Positions 48,399 through 64,000 of a stretch of 64,000 nucleotides of DNA are shown here, piece by piece (positions within the stretch are counted from its first letter, which is position 1; each line of letters opens with the position of its first letter). The notes below the pieces were generated by a model. The model was not told where the DNA came from. It searched no databases and saw only the letters and a program-made list of their open reading frames with translations. Source of the DNA: Dryas octopetala. Taxonomy: Eukaryota; Streptophyta; Magnoliopsida; Rosales; Rosaceae. Made by a program: the position numbers and the translations under genes. Location: the NCBI GenBank assembly GCA_963921425.1, contig OY992834.1, positions 26,735,923 to 26,799,922 on the forward strand. The letters run 5' to 3'.

Positions 48399-48837
48399 CA
48401 GGGACAGAGCCGGGATTGAAAATTTGGGGGGGCTTGAATTTAGTAAAGGAACACCATTGACCTTAGCCCATTACAGAGACGAAGTTCTCTCTTCCATTTA
48501 CAAATAAACACCATTAATTTCTTGCCACATGATGAACTGCTAAAGACTAAAGGCTGAAGTAAAAGAAGAGAAAAGCAGAAGAAAATGAACAACAGATCGT
48601 GAAATAAAATAAAAGGAAACAAAAAGCCACAAATAGAAATAATGGGTTGGAGATCAGGAGATAGGTCATGGGTGGGGGTTGTATATTAATAATGGGTACT
48701 TAGGTGAGTGGGTGATGTTTAATTCATTATTTTTTCTTTTTTTAATTGGGGGGGCTTTGGGCTTATACATATATAGCTATTTGAAAAATTAGGGTGGGCT
48801 TGAGCACGCCCAGCCCCCCCACTAAGATCCATCCCTG
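48399..48837. mobile_element. Non-autonomous hAT element, 439 bp
   Basis: The ends are CAGGGACAGAGCC and, inverted, CAGGGATGGATCTTAG. A perfect 8-bp duplication CTTACTGG occurs at 48391-48398 and 48838-48845. The matching position in the proximal copy has no insertion. Related to 10395-10890. Confidence 0.9.
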
Positions 48838-48957
48838 CTTACTGGTGCTTGTGTTTGTTTACCAACACCCAACACAAGCATATATGATGCACATTATAAC
48901 TGCTGCTAATTGTGCTTGTTTACCAGTAACATTTTTGTATATTTATATATAGAGAAG

Positions 48958-49346
48958 TGCTCTAAAACTAACTGGTTAGCAAGTTAATAAGAAGCTAACC
49001 ATACTTTTAGGACCACCACATAATTAATCTGATAATTTGAACCGTCAATTATTTAGGTCATACTTCAAAGATCATCATTGCAAAAAATCAACTAAATCGG
49101 AAATCATTTAGTCATCTAATTGAGATCAAATAAATAGACGATCAGTGTTTTCGATAAAAACATATAAATAGTTGTTGTTATAATCAAATGACTATATGAC
49201 TTCCGATTTTGGAGATTTTTTACAGAGATGATCTTTGAAGTAGGGCTTAAAAAATAGACGGTTCGGATTTTAAGATTACATTGTGTGATGGGTCCAACAT
49301 GGTGGTTAGCTTTGTATTAACTTACTAAATAGTTAGTTTTAGAGCA
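48958..49346. mobile_element. Foldback MITE, 389 bp
   Basis: TGCTCTAAAACTAACT at both ends in inverted orientation, with arms continuing through AAGTTAATA and AAGCTAACCA and pairing again toward the centre. The interior has GCAAAAAATCAACTAAATCG, similar to the CACTA tandem units and to 63456-63817. Absent at the matching place in the proximal copy. Confidence 0.85.
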
Positions 49347-49848
49347 TTAATATTCTTGTTTATGTATATATATATATATATATATATATAGACTTTAAGG
49401 GAGGTCTAAACCAACTAATAAGAGAAAGAAGACCTACTTAGAATATGCAAATTTTCCGAAAAGCTATTATACTAATCCAATAAGAATTTGGATATAACAA
49501 ATTTTTCAAAAGAAATGAGTGTGGACACTTACCCTTAACACATAAATAAAGGTATGCATATACGCGCATAAATATTATCCTCTTTACCTTTTAAAATTCT
49601 TAAGGGTTTTACGTACATTTCTATTTAAAAAATTAATTAATTAATTAAATTGAAGAGAACCAAATTCTAAACCTCTTACAATTCAGAGAAATTTTTCTGT
49701 GTTACTATAATACTGTCACGTGGTATTATTAATTCACAAGTTCATAGTTTATGGTATAGGATTAATAAATTTACACATGTTATAATATAAGTGGATTAAT
49801 TTCTTTAAAAAAAAAAAGTGGACCAGTAACACAATGTGGCGATGATAC

Positions 49849-50154
49849 TAGGGCTGCGGTTTTTTACTGCAAAATCGATCCGAACCAATCGATTCAATGG
49901 TTATTGGTTGAAAATCGATTTCGGTGGTCTGACCGAACCGTACTGCCCCCGTTTGCGTTAGAAACGGTTTGGACGCCGTCCCCCTTGAAACACCAAAACC
50001 CTGAACCGCCACCGACACCAACACCCATCGAGCCTAACCGAACCTGAAAAGTCGGTAACTGGCTGGAGTTGAATTGGTAATGGTCTATTTTGTGCTCCTC
50101 TGCTGTTGTCGATAAGGGCCGTTTGGATCGGTTACCGACATCAACCCACCCCTA
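49849..50154. mobile_element. Small hAT-like element with TAGGG ends, 306 bp
   Basis: The ends are TAGGGCTGCGGTT and, inverted, TAGGGGTGGGTTGATG. The interior has ACCGAAC and CGGTTACCGA words as in 24691-25784. Flanks GATGATAC and GGTATTAC may be a diverged 8-bp duplication. Absent from the proximal copy. Confidence 0.65.
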
Positions 50155-50399
50155 GGTATTACAGTTATACTGAAAAATTACCCCATTACTCACTCTCCCT
50201 CACCCCTTGATCTAACCCCAATCATTAAATTAATTCATATTTTTAATATGAATATGGAATATTTTCTTACCAAACAATTTGATAACATAATATGATTATT
50301 ATGTTATTAGACACTGGATTATTTAAGTTGGCTTTTGACTGAATGTGTGATCCAGATTCACCATATAACATCAACTATGTATGAGAGAATTAATATTAC

Positions 50400-50797
50400 T
50401 GTTGATGCACAAATTTAGTCAAGCCATCAACGATAATAATCAAAACATAAAACGACAATCACACAAGCAAACACAAGGATGTATAGTGGTTCACCTGATC
50501 CTAATTAAATCCAGGTTACGTCCACTTGGTTGTGATTAGGGTTTCACTATAAATAATTGGAGTGTACAGAAAAATATCAGAGCCCTAGATGAGGCGTTAT
50601 GAATCTCCCTTACTAAAGAGATGGAGGGGCGCCCTTATTTATAATAGATGATAAGACCTTCACCTTTACAAATACTCTAATAGGCTATAACTTATCTAAA
50701 GTCTAAATTTGATACAAACAATAAGACCTTAATCCCTTATACAGTCTAAGGTCCAATATTTTCTAGAGCTCAACATGACACAAAATGGGTATCAACA
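50400..50797. mobile_element. Solo LTR, 398 bp
   Basis: It begins TGTTGATGCACAAATT and ends GGGTATCAACA, with inverted TGTTGAT/ATCAACA tips. A perfect 5-bp duplication ATTAC occurs at 50395-50399 and 50798-50802. The proximal copy shows the empty site GAATATTACCATATTAT at about 47032-47048. It is most likely left by recombination between the two LTRs of a full element. Confidence 0.9.
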
Positions 50798-50916
50798 ATT
50801 ACCATATTATATAATTAATATATAATGTGCTAAAATTTTTTTTTTCTTAAAGCTTCTATTAGCATGTCAGCATTGTGGAGATAGAAAGGCTGATGGATGG
50901 ATCCTTCCACTGTCAT

Positions 50917-51080
50917 CTAGGAAGCACCGATACACCATTTTTTGAGGTATCAGGATAGCACCGATACGCACTAGATACGAGGATACGCGTATCGAAAGCA
51001 TGCTAAACGTATCTGTTGACTTTGACTACTTGATACGGCTGCGATACTTCAGCACAATTTAACACATGTAATGGGCTGAA
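50917..51080. mobile_element. hAT-like fragment with ATACG words
   Basis: It starts AGGAAGCACCGATAC exactly where the duplicate region ends, and contains GATACGCACTAGATACG and GATACGCGTATCG. Such GATACG-rich ends are common in plant hAT repeats. Only one end is seen. Confidence 0.4.
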
Positions 51081-51439
51081 AAATAAATGGGCTTTAAAAG
51101 CCAATTCACGAAATGAGCTTTGAAGTATCAACAGTCATTTAAGTGATGAAAATGCATGTGCAATGCTCGTGTGAAGAAAACTGTCCTTATGATCAGTGAG
51201 TGGTTAGTCAAACAAACACAAAACTGATTTCGTGAAATGCATTATACCTTAGAGCCTTTTACATTGCAACTTCAATTTTGATTTCTTCATCCCAAGTGTT
51301 CTTAACTTTAATTATAGGCTAGAGCTTGTGAATGAATAATTAAAAAAATAATTACATTAATTTTGGCAAGGAAAAACCAATTCAAAATCTTAAAAACTAA
51401 CAGAAACGACTGGCCATCGAATCCCTAATACCAAAAGGC

Positions 51440-53110
51440 GAATATTTTGATTAATGAATATGGATCATGGTAGATAGAATGTTAAAGAAATAGTACGAAG
51501 AATCACCAATAGGGATAGATTTACCCCTGAGACAACCTCAAGAAGTATCTAGAGACAAGAAAGACTTTAGTAAAGATCCGGACGTACCACAAGAATTTGA
51601 ATCCATTACTCTAGCCGACCCTAGACAAGTCGAATCTCGAGGTTCTGTAGTAGGCCTTGTAGCTCCGGAGGACACGGAGGCTGATGCTACTTTTCTATAT
51701 CAGTTAAAGAAGTTAGTAGTCTAGGTGATAGAAAGTAGTTAGGATGATGAAGTTTGCTGAACTTAATTTGTTAGTGTTTTTGTGAAAATTTTAATTTACT
51801 GTATATATTATTTTGAATCATTTTGTTATATATAATATGTATGTTTTCTCGGACATTTCTTTATTTTAATTCTACTTGTGTTCTTTATTTGAATAATTTT
51901 TATTTCAAAGCAATTTCAAGATTAATTTTGAGAAATTTTTTATTTGAATTTAAGATTGTTGATTTAATCCTCTTAAGAGATGGCGAACAGAGATGGACCC
52001 CAAAAAAAGAACATGAATAGTAATCAAGATGTGGTTGTGGTTATTGGGAACTGTAAAGTGATATTGGAATGATCAAATAGGATTGGCATTAAGATGCTAT
52101 CTTTAGATTTATTCATGATCTTGGTAGACAAAGCAAATGAAATATGAATAAGAGTTGGGATTGAAGGATCATATAGTCTATGAGCATTATGTTGCATAGA
52201 GTTAAATTAATACTACTCAAGGGTATAGAAAGACAGTAATTATGAGGATTATTGAAGCGTTATTGATTGAGGATTGAATTTAAGGATTTTAGCTAGGTAC
52301 AAAAAGTCAAGAGGTGTAAATGATTGTGAAATTGCAATTTGATATTACTAGGAGAAATTTTCTGATCATGAAGTGGGACTAAAATGAAATTTATTTTGAG
52401 GATCCTTTATTCTATTTTGGGTGACATCTGCAAGTAAAGTAATGATCATGATTCTCTTAAAGAATATTGTGTTGCTATTAGAGAAATAATTATGGAGATT
52501 CTGAAAAAGTTGATAATATTGGGGGTTTTAATTCTATTTTGAGGACACATGTCAAATATATTATTTTATTTTGAATATTTTTATTATTTCTTCTACTTGC
52601 TTCGTAATATAATCTAAATTTTTCTTAGAATATTTGTTGAGTTTCTCTTAGATTTTGCCTTAATATTTCTATTGATTGATTTTGTTTTAGTTGTTCTAAT
52701 TTAATATTTTCTGACAAATTTATAAGTAAATCAACTATACTATTTTCTATATGATGATCTTTACTATGTAAGATATGCTTATAATTTTTTTCATAAAAAT
52801 GACAAACTAAAGTGTTATTATCTAAAATAAGTTTTCTCTTTTGATGCTTACTTATTTCTAAGTTTAAATAATCTATCATAACCTGTCTTTTTCTAGTTCA
52901 ATTGCTAAAGTATTTTTTAATAATTCTTTAATGATTTCTAGATTTTTTATTGCTTTGCGATTGATTCCTATAATTTCAACGTAATTTGCTTTTTCTTGGT
53001 TACTAAGATTAGGTAATTGTCATACTGCTGAGTAGTCTTCTATTCTAGATTTATGATACTTAATCGTCTTCTTTATGGTTTCTAATTTATTATTTATTCC
53101 AGTATAATCT
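51440..53110. other. Unresolved, partly coding-like remnants
   Basis: 51500-51720 on the plus strand and 52620-53110 on the minus strand contain protein-like stretches, for example ESITLADPRQVESRG and LNLEISKHQKRKLIL. I do not recognise a family with confidence. Decayed virus-like or retroelement DNA is possible. The stretch between is AT-rich with nothing to report. Confidence 0.25.
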
Positions 53111-53212
53111 GGCATATGAATTAACAAATAATTCATTCAAATAACACAGTAAACTTCTCAATATGTAATGATAACTTCAATGCTTAAGGTACTTTACCAT
53201 CTAACAATATTA

Positions 53213-53518
53213 GAGGTAATTATAGAAATGATCCACTTATTATTCGGTAAGTCTCATTTTTGTCCACAAATTTTTTTTAAGTGCCATATTGGTCCACGAA
53301 TTGTATGAAGTGTTCTATTTTGGTCCAAATCGGGCAAAATCGGACAATTTTGCCCCTTAATTTTGTACCAATGAGTTGACTTTGAAGGAATAAATTGTCT
53401 ATTTTGGACCAAAATGGAACACATCAGACAATTCATGAACTAATATAGAACTTAAAAAAATTTGTGGACCAAAACGAGATTTAGCGAATAATAAATGGAT
53501 CATTTCTGTAATTTCCTC
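53213..53518. mobile_element. Mutator-type foldback MITE, 306 bp
   Basis: A perfect 9-bp duplication ACAATATTA occurs at 53204-53212 and 53519-53527. The ends GAGGTAATTATAGAAATG / GAGGAAATTACAGAAATG begin arms that pair over about 120 bases (GTCCACAAATTTTTTT, CCATTTTGGTCC). No coding. Confidence 0.9.
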
Positions 53519-53527
53519 ACAATATTA

Positions 53528-54392
53528 TTATAATGATAAACAAGACTCTGATATCAATTTTCTATGGTGATTGTGTCTCTGAAATAATTACATATGAATA
53601 CTGTGTGAGGTATGATACAATAAATATGGAACATTGCACGCAACACTTCAGGCTATAATGGCGGCCATAACTCAGGGACTTACAGACTCAGAGACCTTTC
53701 TTATAGTGCTAAATTTAACATAACAGACAAATAATGACCAAAGAAAAGAAATACAATGACCATGTTTATCAAGATAATAATATGTCTAGATAGTGTTTTC
53801 CTGTTTTGGAGTTAAAGTTAAACCTAAAGAAACAGATAAAGAAAAGCCAATAAAAACTTATTAGATATTATTGCTGAAATGCTTGATTACAAAGATGGTT
53901 TCGAGAAGACTGAAACTAAGAACAAGGAAGTGAAAGCTAGAATGAGAGATGTAATCTTCTCAAAACCGTGCTTTACAACTGAAGTTGGCTCCCCTATTTA
54001 TACACAGAGCATATTGAGATTTACTAGTTTTATCCCAACAATTATTCTATTGACATGTGTAAATTAAGAAAAGTAAAACAGTTAATTAGAAGTAGGTCCA
54101 ATACTTGGAGGGTTATTCGGATTAAAACCATATAGGAATTTAGATTTGTACTTAAATCCAATTTTTTAGGTTAAGGTCCAAAAAATGAACTTTTTAAAAA
54201 TTTTGACTATATCATCTCTTAAAATTAAGATAATTAATATGAATTAATTTTTAAAATTATGAAAGATAATATCGGTTAGGACATTTTAAATTTTTACATT
54301 TTTTAATTAAAACATTCAAGATTATCTAGTTTTAATGTTTTATAATTTAAAATAATAAAAGATAATATCCGTTTAAATTATACAAATATCAA
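53528..54392. other. Gene-free AT-rich stretch
   Basis: No recognisable gene. The open frame at 53879-54067 shows no family match. AT-rich with TAATAT words. Confidence 0.4.
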
Positions 54393-54838
54393 AAAAATGC
54401 ATTAACCCACAAAATCGAAAATAATCAAACAAGTATAAAAAAATATATATAGGTACATTTCAATTGTATCAATACCTAGGTTTATATATATATATATATG
54501 TACATTTCAATTGTACCAATACCTGAGTTGGTATATATATATATATATATTCGATTAGGTGCGCATTTGATCCGAACGCTCAGTTTCAGCCGCCGATTGC
54601 TCGGCCATATTGCTTCATTCCCCTAGTTTTAAGGGTATATTCACATCTTTTAACCTTATCCCCTCATAGGGTATAGAATAAGTTTGGTAGAGGCATTATG
54701 TTAGGATTTAGCTGCCCGGAGCTAAACCATAACATAAACGCCGACAAACCATCGATCGATTGGTATAATTGAAATGTACCCATAAAGAATTTTTTTTCTT
54801 ATTTGATTATTTTCTATTTTTTAGGCTGATGCATTTTT
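54393..54838. mobile_element. TIR element carrying the GAGCTAAACCATAACATA module
   Basis: The ends TGCATTAACCCACAAAATCG and, inverted, TGCATCAGCCTAAAAAATAG begin arms of about 75 bases that share GAAAATAATCAAA and GGTACATTTCAATT. The centre (54560-54770) has TTCGATTAGGTGCG, TAGGGTATAGAAT and a hairpin around GTTAGGATTTAGCT / GAGCTAAACCATAAC. The same module recurs at about 63170-63420. Confidence 0.65.
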
Positions 54839-55266
54839 ATTAGATTAATATAATTTAAATCTCATAATTAATTTTAGAATAATATGATAATATTATAATA
54901 TGATAATATGTTATATTATAATATTATGATAATATAAAACTAGGATAATATTATGTTAATACTATGATAATATTAAGATTTAAATATTATTAATTTTAGG
55001 AGAATATTATATATTTTTTAAATTAAAAATATCTGGATAATATTTTTGGACCTCATTTAAAAATTAAAACTATTAAGATATTAGTTTAAGAGAGAAGAAA
55101 AAATTAGACTGGCGTGTAAATGGCTCAAGGAAAAACAAACAAATATGGTACAACAAAATAATTGCAAAATAACAAAAGAGATGGAATCTAACTAATTGTT
55201 CGCGTGAAGTGGTAGGCTAAAGGCTAAAGTGCAATGAAGGAAATAAAAATGGTGGTGTCGCTATCG
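54839..55266. other. Gene-free AT-rich stretch
   Basis: 54880-55020 is dense in ATAATAT words and can fold weakly. No gene seen. It precedes the CCD1 upstream region. Confidence 0.4.
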
Positions 55267-55465
55267 ATGGACTTCATTATTGTATTGTTTTAATGCACAT
55301 GATTTTTTGGAAGGCATGCAACAGCATACCTCTAAAGGCAGAGGAGCAAGATCCTTTTTTTTTTTAGCAACATGGACTTCATTATTGTATTGTTTTAATG
55401 CACATGATGTTTTGGAAGGCATGCAACAGCATACCTCGAAAGGCAGAGGAGCAAGATCCTTTTTG
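55267..55465. repeat. 105-bp direct tandem repeat upstream of CCD1
   Basis: ATGGACTTCATTATTGTATT at 55267 recurs at 55372, and the two units are nearly identical through GGCAGAGGAGCAAGATCC. They differ mainly in a T run. The second unit ends about 140 bases before the CCD1 start codon, so the repeat lies in the promoter or 5' leader. Confidence 0.9.
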
Positions 55466-55606
55466 TTGGTATGCTCAAAGGGAGAACACATGCAGTGTGT
55501 CTCATCTTCATTAGGTTGACTGACCTGGCATCCCCGTGACAAGGGAAGTTCTTCTAACACACACTCACACTCACACTCACACACAGGCGTCGTTTCGTTT
55601 GCAATC

Positions 55607-62305
<6,699 letters not shown>

Positions 62306-62552
62306 GTACTACTTTCATCTCTCATACTATTCACTAATTATCGTTTCCATTTCAATCTTATGTATCTGCTAACAATCGTTAGACTATCAATATCTATCAG
62401 TTCTAAAATATCTTGGTCTGCCTAAATTTCACTAAAGACAAAATGCCGGGTATTTTGTGTTTCAGCAATGCAGCATGGTTATTAGAGCTTAAGTTTCTAA
62501 CAATTAATACTAGTGTTTAAAATAATATTTTTAGAATATATATACATACACA

Positions 62553-62890
62553 AATTCTCTCTGCAGGACGTCTGTAAAGAACCGACATGGGTATTTTTAG
62601 GCCATATTTTACAGAGTTTAACATTTTAGGGTATAGGGTTCTATTTTTTAGGGTATATAATTATAGTTTTGGGCGGTAGCCCAAAATTTGGGAGTTAAAA
62701 TCTAAATTCTAACCGAGGATTGAGAACTCAAAACTATGAGAGTTAAAACTAAGAAATAAAGCTCGATTGATGATTTATACCCTAAATAATTAATTCCTGC
62801 TAAGTTTAAGATCAAATGGTGAAAAAAATAATTCATTAAACATATGCGTCTTTAATTAAAGAACAGACGTCCTGCATAGAGAATTTCTGA
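62553..62890. mobile_element. MITE with GCAGGACGTCTG ends
   Basis: The ends AAATTCTCTCTGCAGGACG and, inverted, AAATTCTCTATGCAGGACG share GCAGGACGTCTGT. Flanks are TA-rich, so the target site is obscure. Weak relative at 15816-16128. It lies after CCD1 exon 12, in the intron before the unseen last exon. Confidence 0.7.
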
Positions 62891-62959
62891 TATATATATA
62901 TATATATAAATTCGATCAAGTTCGAATGTGTGAACATGCGAATGTGTCACCAAGCGTGC

Positions 62960-62990
<31 letters not shown>

Positions 62991-63440
62991 TCGATCAGGT
63001 TCAGACGTGTGAACATGCGAACATGTCACCGAGCGTGCTTCGCTATATATATTCAATAAGGTTCAAACCTGTGAACATGCGAACGTATCACCGAGCGCTC
63101 GGTAGCTTCCCTGAGCGCTCGAAAATGATTTTTTAAAACAGGCGAGCGCTGCTTACTCCGCCATATATATATATATTCGATCAGGTTCAAACGTGTGAAC
63201 ATGCAAACGTATCACCGAACGCTCGGTAGCTTCCCTAAGCACTCGGAAATGATTTTTTAAAACAGGCAAGCGTTGCTTACTCCGCCGAGTTTTGAGGGTA
63301 TTTCCTGATGGGTTCACCTCATCCCCTTTTAGGGTATAGAATAGACTTGGTGGAGGTGTTATGTTAGGGTTTAGCTCTGGGAGCTAAACCATAACATATA
63401 AGCCGACAAACCAACGCCGAGCGCTGAGACTATATATATA
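62891..63440. repeat. Four serial copies of a TTCGATCAGGTTC unit, each headed by a TA run
   Basis: Units begin near 62910, 62989, 63049 and 63176. Each has a (TA)n head, then TTCGATCAGGTTCAAACG-like sequence, GTGAACATGCGAACGT and CACCGAGCG. The last two are longer and share ATGATTTTTTAAAACAGGC. The final unit runs into the TAGGGTATAGAAT and GAGCTAAACCATAACATA module also seen at 54560-54770. Confidence 0.8.
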
Positions 63441-63455
63441 TATATATATGATCCA

Positions 63456-63817
63456 TTCAAGTAAGGATGTCCTTATTTTAAGAAAAGTAAGAACATATTC
63501 TATGTGTAACATTTGGCAATGCAGTTTAATGATCATAACCATTTATTTTTTAGGTTCATTCTCAAGGTTTATCCCTGTAAAAAATCAGCCAAATCGGTGA
63601 TTGTTTGGTCATCTAAACTGTGCAGACAAATACAGTCCGTCAGATAAAATTGAAATGATGTTTGCTATAAACTGGTTAAACAATTTCCGATCTGGCTGAT
63701 TTTTAGCAAGGGTGATCTTTGAATGATGTTCTAAAATATAGACGGTTCTGATCATCGAATTGTAAGTCCAAAGAGGATGTTCTTACTTTTCTTAAAGTAA
63801 CGACATCCTTACTTGAA
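63456..63817. mobile_element. Foldback MITE with TTCAAGTAAGGATGTC ends
   Basis: TTCAAGTAAGGATGTCCTTA at the left is matched inverted at the right, both continuing with AAGAAAAGTAAGAACAT. The centre has GTAAAAAATCAGCCAAATCG and its approximate inverse, a phrase shared with 48958-49346 and the CACTA tandem units. No coding. Confidence 0.82.
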
Positions 63818-64000
63818 AATTTTTCTATATTTATATATATTAAGAGCATGTGACTCGAACAGGGTATGCCTGTTTGCTTTTTTAGTTTTTTTAGTTTTTT
63901 TTTTTTTTTTTTTTTGGGATTGGGTTAGAATAGAGTTTATTACTTTAGGTGTAGATCGAATACAGTTTTGATCTGCAGTTTTCAATATCGTGAAAATTAT
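63818..64000. other. Window end, intronic or intergenic DNA
   Basis: A T run at about 63880-63916 and nothing else. No CCD1 exon is recognised here. Confidence 0.5.

Larger units (their letters stand above)
48119..50916. repeat. Duplicated polygalacturonase upstream region, distal copy
   Basis: Direct repeat of 44929-47169. It is longer because it carries four insertions absent from the other copy: hAT (48399-48837), MITE (48958-49346), hAT-like (49849-50154) and a solo LTR (50400-50797). Remaining sequence is about 1.25 kb, matching the proximal copy. Confidence 0.9.

Overview
The window is nuclear DNA of a eudicot plant. It holds spliced genes with plant-type introns, plant-specific gene families (ankyrin/PGG, GH28 polygalacturonase, carotenoid cleavage dioxygenase) and many plant transposable elements (Copia, Ty3, CACTA, hAT, Mutator-like MITEs, a TRIM). 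A woody rosid is plausible, but the sequence alone does not fix the family. An assembly gap of 200 N lies at 31503-31702.

Layout. 1-3000: remnant of an ankyrin-repeat/PGG-type gene (+). 3000-15800: repeats, including a rearranged Copia element (5450-9251), a Ty3 remnant interrupted by a small hAT, and several foldback MITEs. 16748-24216 (-): a complete 13-exon gene for the nuclear RNA helicase MTR4. 24691-40597: a nested repeat block. A long-TIR Mutator-like element contains a MITE and a Copia element, and the Copia contains a 7.7-kb CACTA element with unusual GGCGACGAA repeats, a perfect 153-bp palindrome and two coding regions (TNP2-like and TNPA-like). 40813-44819 (-): a complete 9-exon GH28 polygalacturonase gene. 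44929-50916: a direct duplication of the region upstream of that gene; each copy carries its own later insertions, so empty sites can be read from the other copy. 51000-55200: AT-rich intergenic DNA with decayed repeats. 55607 to beyond the window (+): a CCD1-type carotenoid cleavage dioxygenase gene. Twelve exons are visible, a small TRIM sits in an intron, and the last coding part lies outside the window.

The three intact host genes are not an operon or an evident cluster. MTR4 acts in nuclear RNA surveillance and rRNA processing, the polygalacturonase in the cell wall, and CCD1 in cytosolic apocarotenoid formation. I rebuilt exon boundaries by hand from GT-AG (or GC-AG) sites and reading frame. 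The MTR4 and polygalacturonase models keep frame throughout. No clearly new gene system was found. The most unusual structures are the palindrome-rich CACTA element, the duplicated promoter region with its insertion record, the inverted-arm Copia, and two GC-AG introns.
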